Source: Pseudomonadota bacterium (GTDB taxonomy: Bacteria; Pseudomonadota; Gammaproteobacteria; Legionellales; Legionellaceae). From it: a DNA stretch of 7,779 bases. Positions 1 to 7,655 of the stretch are shown here, piece after piece. The notes below the pieces were generated by a model that worked only from the letters and a program-made list of their open reading frames with translations, was not told where the DNA came from and did no database searches. Each line of letters starts with the position of its first letter. Position 1 is the stretch's first letter. The stretch lies in the NCBI GenBank assembly GCA_021807845.1, contig JAKBCM010000060.1:1-7779 (forward strand). Reading direction: 5' to 3'. The position numbers and the translations under genes were made by a program.

Positions 1-64
1 ACCAGCATTAGCTTTGGGACCAATCGTGGAGCAGCTTACGCTTTGGGGATACCATGGGAATTAG
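1..64 (+). CDS. kdpA: KdpA C-terminal end (partial), K+-transporting ATPase potassium-binding subunit
   Basis: Only the last 20 codons are present, read from base 2 and ending at the TAG at 62-64. The peptide [12 protein letters not shown] followed by a short tail matches the conserved C-terminus of KdpA, the membrane subunit with the selectivity filters that bind and translocate K+ in the KdpFABC complex. The identification is strengthened by the kdpB, kdpC and kdpD genes that follow directly. The stop lies inside kdpB, giving an 11-base overlap (54-64), as expected for translational coupling of pump subunits made in fixed proportion. The rest of the gene, any kdpF, and the operon promoter lie to the left of the window. 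The fragment is too short to judge whether the full gene is intact. Confidence 0.85.
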   Translation, partial: PALALGPIVEQLTLWGYHGN

Positions 65-2123
65 AACCAATCTACAATCATTATGGGATGTTCATATTAT
101 TAAAATCGCGCTTCGCGATTCACTTTTTAAATTAGTCCCTCATCATCAGATCCGTAACCCTGTGATGTTTACAGTGTATGTGGGTTCAATCTTGACGACT
201 TGCTTGTTTATTCAAGCGCTCATTGGTCAAGGTGAAGCCGCAGCCGACTTTATTGTCGTCATTTCATTGTGGCTATGGTTTACTTTGTTTTTTGCCAATT
301 TTGCCGAAAGCATGGCGGAAGGGAGAGGCAAAGCTCAAGCGCAGGCCTTACGAAAAGCAAGAAGAGAGATCCAGGCAAAAAAACTCGCAAAACCAAGCAA
401 AGACGCCAAAATAACCCTTATCCAATCAGATATGCTTCATGCGGGTGATATTGTATTGGTGGAAGCGGGTGATTTCGTACCCAGTGATGGGGAAGTGATT
501 GAGGGGATTGCCTCAGTCAATGAAAGTGCAGTGACTGGAGAAAGTGCGCCTGTGATTCGTGAAAGTGGCGGGGATAGGAGTGCGGTCACTGGAGGTACGC
601 AAGTGATTTCGGATTGGTTGATGATACGAATTACTTCTAATCCAGGCGAAACTTTTTTAGATCATATGATTTCTTTAGTAGAAGGTGCAAAGCGTCAAAA
701 AACACCCAATGAATTAGCCTTAACTATCCTGCTTGCAGCATTAACCATTATTTTTCTATTGGTATGTGCCACTTTACTACCTTTTTCTATTTACGCGGTC
801 ACAGAAACCCACGAAGGTCGTGTGGTTACCATTACTGTTTTGGTCGCACTGTTTGTCTGTTTAGCCCCAACAACCATTGGTGGATTGTTATCAGCAATTG
901 GAATTGCGGGCATGGATAGGATGGTTCAAGCCAATGTGATAGCTATGTCTGGGCATGCTGTAGAGGCTGCCGGGGATGTGGATGTTTTATTGTTAGATAA
1001 AACAGGGACCATTACATTAGGAAACCGTGAAGCTATAGAGTTTATTCCAGCCCTAGGAGTCAGTATAGAAGAATTGGCTGATGCTGCTCAGCTTGCCTCA
1101 CTTGCTGATGAGACGCCGGAAGGAAGAAGTATTGTTGTGCTTGCTAAAAACTATGGTCTTCGTGGGCGTGAGTTGGCTCAAATACAAGCCACGTTTATTC
1201 CATTTACAGCTGAAACACGAATGAGTGGGGCAAATTTGCCTGGTCGACAAATTCGAAAGGGGGCGGCATTAGCGATAGAAGAGTATATCAAAGAGATCGG
1301 TGGTAGCTTTCCAAAAGATGTACAACTGAGTGTGGAAACTATTTCTCGAAAGGGTGGAACGGCTCTAGTGGTGAGTGAAGAAAAAAGAGTAATGGGGGTT
1401 ATCCATCTGAAAGATATCATCAAAGGGGGCATCAAAGAACGTTTTGCTGAATTGCGTCGTATGGGGATTAAAACCATCATGGTGACAGGTGATAATCCAT
1501 TAACTGCAGCAGCAATTGCTGCAGAAGCTGGAGTTGATGATTTTTTTGCCAATGCTAAACCTGAGGAAAAACTAAAAATCATCAGGGGGTTACAAGCAAA
1601 AGGTCATTTGGTCGCTATGGCTGGAGATGGTACCAATGATGCGCCAGCTCTTGCTCAAGCGGATGTTGCCGTGGCTATGAACACAGGTACTCAAGCTGCA
1701 AAGGAAGCAGGAAATTTAATTGATTTAGATTCGAATCCCACAAAATTAATTGAAGTGGTCGAAATTGGCAAACAATTGCTGATGACTCGAGGGTCGCTCA
1801 CCACGTTTAGTATTGCGAATGATATTGCAAAGTATTTTGCCATTTTGCCAGCCGCCTTTTCACCTACTTATCCCGCATTACAAGCATTAAATATTATGCA
1901 TCTTTCCACACCAAAGAGTGCAGTATTATCTGCGGTAATATTTAATGCCATTATCATTGTATTTCTGATCCCCCTAGCTTTGCGTGGGGTTAGATATCAG
2001 CATGTTGAAGCTCAAAAACTATTGCGAAATAACGTTTTTATGTATGGTGTCGGTGGATTAATCGTTCCCTTCATTGGAATTAAGATCATTGATCTCCTCT
2101 TAATGCTCATAAAATGGAGCTAG
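54..2123 (+). CDS. kdpB: KdpB, ATP-hydrolysing P-type subunit of the Kdp potassium pump
   Basis: Catalytic subunit of the inner-membrane KdpFABC complex, hydrolysing ATP to drive high-affinity K+ uptake. The 689 residues are close to the usual length of about 680. The N-terminus aligns with the family through RNPVMF (34-39) and two membrane segments at about 38-83. The actuator domain carries TGES at 161-164; the E. coli equivalent of Ser164 is Ser162, whose phosphorylation inhibits the pump. The membrane motif [16 protein letters not shown] is at 272-287. The phosphorylation motif DKTGT is at 315-319 (Asp315), the nucleotide-binding domain spans about 320-470, and the hinge motif [10 protein letters not shown] is at 524-533. 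ANDIAKYF at 588-595 keeps the Asp and Lys (590, 593) of the transmembrane coupling site. All catalytic residues are present. The ATG at 54 lies 5 bases after a GGGG tract (45-48), inside the end of kdpA. kdpC starts one base after the stop. Confidence 0.98.
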   Translation: MGIRTNLQSLWDVHIIKIALRDSLFKLVPHHQIRNPVMFTVYVGSILTTCLFIQALIGQGEAAADFIVVISLWLWFTLFFANFAESMAEGRGKAQAQALRKARREIQAKKLAKPSKDAKITLIQSDMLHAGDIVLVEAGDFVPSDGEVIEGIASVNESAVTGESAPVIRESGGDRSAVTGGTQVISDWLMIRITSNPGETFLDHMISLVEGAKRQKTPNELALTILLAALTIIFLLVCATLLPFSIYAVTETHEGRVVTITVLVALFVCLAPTTIGGLLSAIGIAGMDRMVQANVIAMSGHAVEAAGDVDVLLLDKTGTITLGNREAIEFIPALGVSIEELADAAQLASLADETPEGRSIVVLAKNYGLRGRELAQIQATFIPFTAETRMSGANLPGRQIRKGAALAIEEYIKEIGGSFPKDVQLSVETISRKGGTALVVSEEKRVMGVIHLKDIIKGGIKERFAELRRMGIKTIMVTGDNPLTAAAIAAEAGVDDFFANAKPEEKLKIIRGLQAKGHLVAMAGDGTNDAPALAQADVAVAMNTGTQAAKEAGNLIDLDSNPTKLIEVVEIGKQLLMTRGSLTTFSIANDIAKYFAILPAAFSPTYPALQALNIMHLSTPKSAVLSAVIFNAIIIVFLIPLALRGVRYQHVEAQKLLRNNVFMYGVGGLIVPFIGIKIIDLLLMLIKWS

Positions 2124-2124
2124 A

Positions 2125-2706
2125 ATGCTAATAGAAGCAATCAAGCAAATCAAAACAGCGTTGGTCTTACTCATTTTATTGACTATTTTGACAGGGTTCA
2201 TTTATCCATTAGCGATGACCGGATTGGCGCAACATTTTTTCCCAAGCCAAGCAAATGGCAGTCTTATAGAAAGTAATCATACTTGGATAGGTTCTAAATT
2301 CATTGGCCAATATTTCACTTCACCCACCTATTTTTGGGGGCGTCCGTCTATGACCAAACCTTTTCCTTATAATGGCGCGTCATCATCGGGTTCTAATAGT
2401 GGTCCAAGTAATCCAGACTTTTTAGCAACAGTCAAAGAGAGGATTGCTCTTTTACAAAGATATCCACATGATTTCGAAGAGATTCCAGTTGATTTGGTCA
2501 CTGCATCAGGCAGTGGTCTTGATCCTGATATTAGTCCAATGGCAGCTTTCTACCAAGCAGCACGAATAGCAGATGCGCGCCATATTCCAAAAAGTCTTGT
2601 TGAGGAAATCATAGAAAATCATATTCAAAATCGAACCTTTGGGTTATTGGGTGAAGCTCGAGTCAATGTTTTAGAGTTAAATCTTGCTTTGGATCAATTG
2701 AAATGA
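2125..2706 (+). CDS. kdpC: KdpC, small subunit of the Kdp potassium-transporting ATPase
   Basis: Single-span accessory subunit of KdpFABC, thought to stabilise the complex and support coupling of ATP binding on KdpB to K+ movement through KdpA. Its 193 residues are normal for the family. One membrane helix is at about 10-32, followed by a periplasmic domain with the family signatures: YFWGRPS at 69-75, a Ser/Gly-rich stretch ending GPSNP (about 92-96), VDLVTASGSGLDPDISP (122-138) and a C-terminal GLLGEARVNVLELNLAL. The family normally reads DPHIS where this protein has DPDIS, a minor difference. The start is supported by GGAG at 2115-2118, about 6 bases before the ATG and inside the end of kdpB. 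The stop shares ATGA (2703-2706) with the kdpD start, so translation of the two is probably coupled. Confidence 0.97.
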   Translation: MLIEAIKQIKTALVLLILLTILTGFIYPLAMTGLAQHFFPSQANGSLIESNHTWIGSKFIGQYFTSPTYFWGRPSMTKPFPYNGASSSGSNSGPSNPDFLATVKERIALLQRYPHDFEEIPVDLVTASGSGLDPDISPMAAFYQAARIADARHIPKSLVEEIIENHIQNRTFGLLGEARVNVLELNLALDQLK

Positions 2707-5348
2707 AAGGCTCTCGTTTAACTCCTGACCAGATCTTGCAGCGCAGTGAAGAAGAGGCGCGTCTTGAAGAACGTGGCAAGCTTAAGATTTACTTAGGAGC
2801 GGCGCCTGGTGTAGGTAAGACCTATACCATGCTTCATGATGCACTTGAAAAACGCTCACAAGGGTTTGATGTGGTGATTGGTATTGCTGAGTCCCATGGT
2901 CGTCAAGATATTGAATCCGTATTAACCAAATTTGAAATCATCCCACGCCAAGAAATTGAATACCGAGGTAAGATATGCCAAGAGTTTTCTCTCGATGCGG
3001 CTTTAAAAAGAAATCCTGGGTTGATTCTGATCGATGAAATGGCTCATACCAATGTTCCTGGGCTCAGACACTCAAAACGTTGGCAAGACATCAAAGAGTT
3101 TTTAGACCGCGGTATTGATGTATACACAACCTTGAATGTGCAACATATTGAAAGTTTAAAAGATGATGTTGCACAAATCATCCAGGCACCCATTTATGAA
3201 ACGGTCCCTGATTCTATGATTGAATTGGCCAATACCATTGAGGTGGTTGATTTACCTCCAGAAGATTTATTAAAGCGCCTAACGGATGGCAAAATATATA
3301 TTCCCGAACAAGCCGCTCTTGCCACGGAACACTTTTTTCGTAAGGGAAATTTAATTGCTTTACGCGAATTGGCTTTGCGTACCACAGCTGAGAGGGTTGG
3401 CACGGATGTTTTACTGTATAGGCAGAGTGAAGGGATCAAGCAAATTTGGGCTACAAAAGACAAGATCCTTGTTTGTGTGGGACCAAGAAGCGACTCTTTG
3501 AAATTAATACGGGCTGCTAAGCGCATGGTGACCTCCTTACAGGCCGAATGGATTGCTATCTATGTCGATACGCCTCAAAGTCAACACGCTACTGAAAGTA
3601 GAAATAGTGCGATTCAGAATTTACGCTTAGCGGAACAATTAGGTGCTGCCATTCATGTGTTAACAGGTTTTGATATCGTGAAAGAGATAGTGGCATTTGC
3701 TCACGAACAGAATGTCACTCAAATTATGATAAGAAAGCAGATTGTCACCCGCTGGCGGGGCTTTTTTAAGAGAAATCTGGCAGATGAGATTGTGCGTCAT
3801 AGTGGCGATATTGATGTATACATTATGACTGGGGAAGCAGATAGAGTGGTTGAATCTAAAAAAACCAGCACGCCATCTAAGCCTTGGAAATCATTTGGAG
3901 TCACTCTTGGTGTACTCACCATCGGGACTTTATTCAATATCATTATTTTCCCCTTTCTTTTTGGGAAAAACATGATGATGGCTTATTTGTTATGTTTGGT
4001 GATTATTGCAAGATTTGGACAAATTGGGTTGTCTATTTTTTCGTCTGCATTGAGCGTGCTTCTGTATGATTTTTTCTTTGTATCTCCTTTTTATAGTTTT
4101 TCGGGCTTAGATGTTCAGCACATGATCAGTTTGACGGTGATGTTATCCATTTCAATCGTTATCAGTTATCTCACTATTTTGACTCGTCGACAGGCAGCGT
4201 CTGCTAGGATGATTCAAGATCAAACGACATCCTTATATATTTTAAGTCGACAACTGACCAAAACACGAGGGGTTGAAAAGCTCATAGAATTAGGCTCTAG
4301 CTACATTGGGGATGCATTTCATTGTGATGTCATTGCTTTATCTTATCAAAAAGGACATTTGGACATTCAATTTAGTTACCCCAATAACCAGTTTATAGAC
4401 ACCAAAGAATTGAGCATAGCGGAGTGGGTTTATGAAATGGGTCAACCCGCAGGTCTTGGGACAGATACTTTATCTTTCTCAAAAGCACTCTATTTACCAT
4501 TATTGACTGCAGAAGGATCAATAGGGGTACTTAGAATTGAACCAAGAACTCCTGAGCTTTTGACGCCTGAACAAATGGAATTATTGGGAGCATGCGTCAA
4601 TCAAGTCACCCTTGCACTAGAAGTAGATAGGATTCATGAAAAGAATAAAAAAAGAGAATTGAAAATGAAAACGGAACGTGCCCGAATTTCATTGTTAGAA
4701 GCCATATCTAATGATTTAAACATGCCATTAAAAACCATTTTGGGTGCTGCGAGTGAATTACGTGACATGAATGATGATCATATCAAAGCCTTAGGGGTCA
4801 AAATTGATTATGAAATGGACAAACTCAGTCAGCTCAACAACAATATTTTTCGCATCATTCAACTTGAATATAAAGAAATCAACGTCAAAAAAAAATCAGT
4901 CTCTTTAAAATCAATTATCAACTTCGTGGTCAATATTTCGAAGACAGCCCTCAAAGAAAGACCCGTTTACATTAATTTACCTGCCGATTTACCCATGATC
5001 CCCTTACATAAGGGACTTATCCACGAAGTTTTCATCAATTTGATCGATAATGCTGTCAAATTTACACCTCCAAAATCACCTATCACCATAACCGCTCATC
5101 TTGAACATCAAAAAGTCGTGGTGAGTGTTGAAGACACAGGACCTGGGGTGCCTCTTGAAGAAAAAGAGAAGCTTTTTGAAAAGTTTTACCGTGGAAAACA
5201 GTTGACGACTGTGCGAGGGCTGGGATTAGGTTTAGCCATTTGTCATAAAATCATCTTAGCGCATGGTGGGATAATTTGGGTCGAAAATCTGGAATCAGGA
5301 GGCGCTGCTTTTCGTTTTTCATTGCCTCTCGAAAAAACGCTTTTGTAA
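2703..5348 (+). CDS. kdpD: KdpD-type sensor protein lacking the phospho-acceptor histidine
   Basis: Membrane sensor of potassium status, 881 residues against 894 in E. coli. Domains in order: N-terminal KdpD P-loop domain, about 26-245, with Walker A GAAPGVGKT (32-40) and the Walker B-like LILIDEMAHTN (107-117); a universal-stress-protein-like domain, about 254-376; four close membrane spans, about 397-492; a basic TRRQ segment (494-497); a GAF-like domain, about 510-640; a histidine-kinase core from about 655. The ATP-binding half has an N box with IDNAVKF (781-787), G1 DTGPG (811-815), F box LFEKFYRG (824-831) and G2 GLGLGLAI (839-846). The H box is degenerate: ISNDLNMPL (668-676) replaces the usual SHDLRTPL, so His becomes Asn670 and the phosphatase Thr becomes Met674. 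KdpE phosphorylation is therefore not expected. The N-terminal serine-kinase function described for E. coli KdpD may remain. No kdpE follows. The start is set by the ATGA overlap with kdpC. Confidence 0.95.
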   Translation: MKGSRLTPDQILQRSEEEARLEERGKLKIYLGAAPGVGKTYTMLHDALEKRSQGFDVVIGIAESHGRQDIESVLTKFEIIPRQEIEYRGKICQEFSLDAALKRNPGLILIDEMAHTNVPGLRHSKRWQDIKEFLDRGIDVYTTLNVQHIESLKDDVAQIIQAPIYETVPDSMIELANTIEVVDLPPEDLLKRLTDGKIYIPEQAALATEHFFRKGNLIALRELALRTTAERVGTDVLLYRQSEGIKQIWATKDKILVCVGPRSDSLKLIRAAKRMVTSLQAEWIAIYVDTPQSQHATESRNSAIQNLRLAEQLGAAIHVLTGFDIVKEIVAFAHEQNVTQIMIRKQIVTRWRGFFKRNLADEIVRHSGDIDVYIMTGEADRVVESKKTSTPSKPWKSFGVTLGVLTIGTLFNIIIFPFLFGKNMMMAYLLCLVIIARFGQIGLSIFSSALSVLLYDFFFVSPFYSFSGLDVQHMISLTVMLSISIVISYLTILTRRQAASARMIQDQTTSLYILSRQLTKTRGVEKLIELGSSYIGDAFHCDVIALSYQKGHLDIQFSYPNNQFIDTKELSIAEWVYEMGQPAGLGTDTLSFSKALYLPLLTAEGSIGVLRIEPRTPELLTPEQMELLGACVNQVTLALEVDRIHEKNKKRELKMKTERARISLLEAISNDLNMPLKTILGAASELRDMNDDHIKALGVKIDYEMDKLSQLNNNIFRIIQLEYKEINVKKKSVSLKSIINFVVNISKTALKERPVYINLPADLPMIPLHKGLIHEVFINLIDNAVKFTPPKSPITITAHLEHQKVVVSVEDTGPGVPLEEKEKLFEKFYRGKQLTTVRGLGLGLAICHKIILAHGGIIWVENLESGGAAFRFSLPLEKTLL

Positions 5349-7541
5349 CTGGTTACGATAACAACTCACTGTGAACTGATTTGCTTTTAGGTGAAGACTC
5401 ACCATGCCACACTCTACTGTGTTCAAAACGGGAATTTGACGGGTGCGATAGGTGGTCATGGCTTTGTTGTGTGGGAAGTGATAGCGATTATCAAAACCAT
5501 ACGAGACGATGGCGTATCTTGGCAGCACCTGCCCAATGAAGCGTTCTGAAGAGGATGAGTTACTGCCATGGTGTGGGACCAGAAGAGCAGTGGATTCTAA
5601 TTGGTGACCATATTGTTTGATTAGATATTGTTCGGCTACTTTTTCTATGTCGCCAGTGAATAGTATTTTTCCGTGACGATTGCTTACTTGTAAGATACAT
5701 GAATGATTATTCTTAGAGCCTATAGGGTATTCTATTGGAAAAAAACGAAACAAAACATCATCCCAGTGCCAAGTGGGATGCTGATGACAAGAGACGCCGT
5801 GTTGATAATAAGTGGGATCATCCACAATCAGTTCAAAGTTGTGATATCTTTCTTCAAGAGATAAGAGCCCTCCACGATGGTCAAGATCGGGATGGCTGAT
5901 GATGATTGTATCAATATGATTAATTTGAAGTTTGTTGAGATATGGGATAATGACGAGCTTGCCCATATCATTTCCTTGATATAATTTCATGCCCGTATCA
6001 TATAAAAGCACGTGTTTGGCTGTTCTGACCACAATAGCTAATCCTTGTCCCACGTCTAACACATCTATTTGGGCATCGCCATTTTTAATGTTGTCATAGT
6101 AGGGAAAAAAGGATGCGATGATGATTAAACCATGACAAAAGAGAAATCTTTTGATGGGTAATGAAACGAGTAATGCCATAGCAAGCATGAAAGCAAGGGG
6201 TGCAATCGCAGTAACATAGGTCAAATTAAAGTGAAAAAGCGCGAATGAATCAAACCATCTGAGGCAGTTAAGCAAACCCGTGATAGAACATTTGAGTAAA
6301 AACACACTCCCTGGGATAACAAACCAAGGACTTAGAAATGCAATGAGGAGTGCTTCTGGCACAATAAGAAAACTAACCCAAGGAATGGCTATAAGATTTG
6401 CGATGAGGCCATCTAATGAACCATAGGAAAACCAATAGAGCGATAATGGCATTAATCCAAACATGCATGCGAATTGCATGGACAGCATTTTTCTGATCCC
6501 ATGGACTTTAAATCTCTGGTTAATGATGATTAAAATGCCAACAGCAATAAATGAAAAGTAAAATCCAAGCATAAATACAGAGTGAGGTTCTAGCAAAAGA
6601 ACCACGAACAAGGCATAACGCCAAGATTGCCATGTGCTCATTCGTTGAGGTAGAAAATAGTGCAGCAATAGCAATGAGCACGCAAAAAACGAACGTTGGG
6701 TCGGGACTGAAAATCCAGCAATTAAAGCATAAGCAAAGGAGATGCAAATAGCAGCCAATGTTCCTATTTTTTGTGCGGGATAGGATAAGCAAACCTGTCG
6801 AAGACGGCTCCAAAGCCATTTAAATAACCAATAGCTGAGTCCAGCAATTAAGGCGATATGCTCACCTGAGATATCAATCAGATGGGTGGTGCCGGTTCGA
6901 CGAAAGAGATCCCATTCTTCTTTATCAATATGATGGGTTAAGCCTAAGGTTAACGCTTGAAAAACACCTAAAAGCGCTTCATTTGGAACGAGTGATTCCA
7001 AACGAGATGCTAGGTATTCACGAAGTTGTAGTAAAGGAAAATGATGGGTTTTAAGAGAGAGAGGTTGGATACTTTTGATAGTGCCTATCCAGTGAATATG
7101 CCGAGAGGATAATAAGCGAACATAATCAAATCCCCCAGGGTTACTTAGATTAATGGGCTTTTTGACTTTAGCGACGATGGATACATACTGACCACTATGG
7201 AGCAATGGGCAATGTGTGTAACAAGATAGTAGGATGTTGGTATTTACGTTGTGATCATTCAGACGAAGGGCTAAAAGTTGGAATTGAGTTCTGGTTGGAG
7301 ACTGTGCAGGAATCGACGTGATATAACCTTTAAGCGTTGCATTTTGGATGAGTGAAGTGTTTGGCATTCCTTGGTCACTGATGAACCATTCATGGCATAT
7401 GCATAAGACAATGGCCGCGAGAAACGAGAAACAATAAATCGCTTTGGGTCTGAAAAAAAAGATAGCGCCTAATAGGCATAAGGCATAACTACTTTTAAAA
7501 TAAAAAAAAGCAGTCCCTGCAAAAAAGCAAAGAATTTCCAT
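5319..7541 (-). CDS. comEC: ComEC/Rec2-family DNA internalisation channel with metallo-beta-lactamase domain
   Basis: Inner-membrane channel that passes single-stranded DNA into the cytoplasm during natural transformation. The 740 residues are full length for proteobacterial members. The N-terminal membrane segments (about 1-52) are followed by an OB-fold-like soluble domain (about 62-160). The multi-span competence domain (about 185-480) contains ALTLG (196-200), DISGEHIALIAGL (223-235) and GFSVPTQRS (276-284). The C-terminal metallo-beta-lactamase domain (about 490-735) contains DVGQG (496-500), the metal-binding HPDLDH (550-555), FTGD (628-631) and PHHGSNSSSS (656-665), so the probable nuclease centre looks complete. 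The start ATG is at 7541-7539. The ribosome site is weak (a GAG about 7 bases upstream), but the N-terminal hydrophobic segment fits this start. The 3' end overlaps convergent kdpD by 30 bp. The gene stands alone here with no competence neighbour in view, so transformability cannot be inferred from it. Confidence 0.95.
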   Translation of the reverse strand: MEILCFFAGTAFFYFKSSYALCLLGAIFFFRPKAIYCFSFLAAIVLCICHEWFISDQGMPNTSLIQNATLKGYITSIPAQSPTRTQFQLLALRLNDHNVNTNILLSCYTHCPLLHSGQYVSIVAKVKKPINLSNPGGFDYVRLLSSRHIHWIGTIKSIQPLSLKTHHFPLLQLREYLASRLESLVPNEALLGVFQALTLGLTHHIDKEEWDLFRRTGTTHLIDISGEHIALIAGLSYWLFKWLWSRLRQVCLSYPAQKIGTLAAICISFAYALIAGFSVPTQRSFFACSLLLLHYFLPQRMSTWQSWRYALFVVLLLEPHSVFMLGFYFSFIAVGILIIINQRFKVHGIRKMLSMQFACMFGLMPLSLYWFSYGSLDGLIANLIAIPWVSFLIVPEALLIAFLSPWFVIPGSVFLLKCSITGLLNCLRWFDSFALFHFNLTYVTAIAPLAFMLAMALLVSLPIKRFLFCHGLIIIASFFPYYDNIKNGDAQIDVLDVGQGLAIVVRTAKHVLLYDTGMKLYQGNDMGKLVIIPYLNKLQINHIDTIIISHPDLDHRGGLLSLEERYHNFELIVDDPTYYQHGVSCHQHPTWHWDDVLFRFFPIEYPIGSKNNHSCILQVSNRHGKILFTGDIEKVAEQYLIKQYGHQLESTALLVPHHGSNSSSSERFIGQVLPRYAIVSYGFDNRYHFPHNKAMTTYRTRQIPVLNTVECGMVSLHLKANQFTVSCYRNQLQKRFFERQ

Positions 7542-7575
7542 AAATGCTCAGGTTGGACACGTAAGCAGTCATGAC

Positions 7576-7602
7576 TTTATATCAAATTGGACAAAGCCTC
7601 AA
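7576..7602 (-). promoter_or_regulatory. Candidate sigma70-type promoter for comEC (weak)
   Basis: Read on the - strand, TTGAGG (7602-7597) and TATAAA (7581-7576) resemble -35 and -10 boxes, but they are separated by only 15 bases where 17 is usual. The -10 box lies about 35 bases upstream of the comEC start. This is the best pair I can see in the roughly 114 bases between comEC and the dyad repeat, and it is offered only as a candidate. The rest of that interval shows no RNA gene, no clear operator and no convincing coding sequence. Confidence 0.22.
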
Positions 7603-7655
7603 TATTTCGACAACAATTCTCATTTTAGAGGCAAACAATCGTTAAGAACCTGTCT

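Noticed and set aside
1509..1522. Perfect 14-bp palindrome GCAGCAATTGCTGC.
   Set aside because: It falls inside alanine-rich codons of kdpB ([10 protein letters not shown]). Codon composition explains it, and nothing suggests an operator.
1178..1582. A 134-codon ORF antisense to kdpB.
   Set aside because: It lies wholly inside the strongly conserved kdpB coding frame, and its translation has no recognisable domain. It is a shadow of kdpB codon structure.
3477..3570. Possible c-di-AMP-binding motif in the universal-stress-protein domain of KdpD (Ser-x-Ser at residues 263-265, then WIAIY at 283-287).
   Set aside because: The spacing and the second half do not match the SxS-x20-FTAxY motif of Firmicutes KdpD, and c-di-AMP signalling is not expected in a gammaproteobacterium.
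5345..5356. Short inverted repeat GTAAC-TG-GTTAC at the end of kdpD, considered as a terminator.
   Set aside because: The stem is 5 bp with a 2-base gap and no following T tract, too weak for an intrinsic terminator.
6520..6819. A 99-codon ORF in another frame of the comEC strand with hydrophobic stretches.
   Set aside because: It overlaps the membrane-spanning competence domain of comEC, where a shifted frame is expected to look hydrophobic. There is no independent start signal.
7571..7645. A 24-codon ORF on the + strand between comEC and the dyad, beginning MTLYQIGQSL and ending with TAA.
   Set aside because: It has no convincing ribosome site, is short enough to occur by chance in AT-rich DNA, and overlaps the likely comEC promoter. 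I recognise no family.
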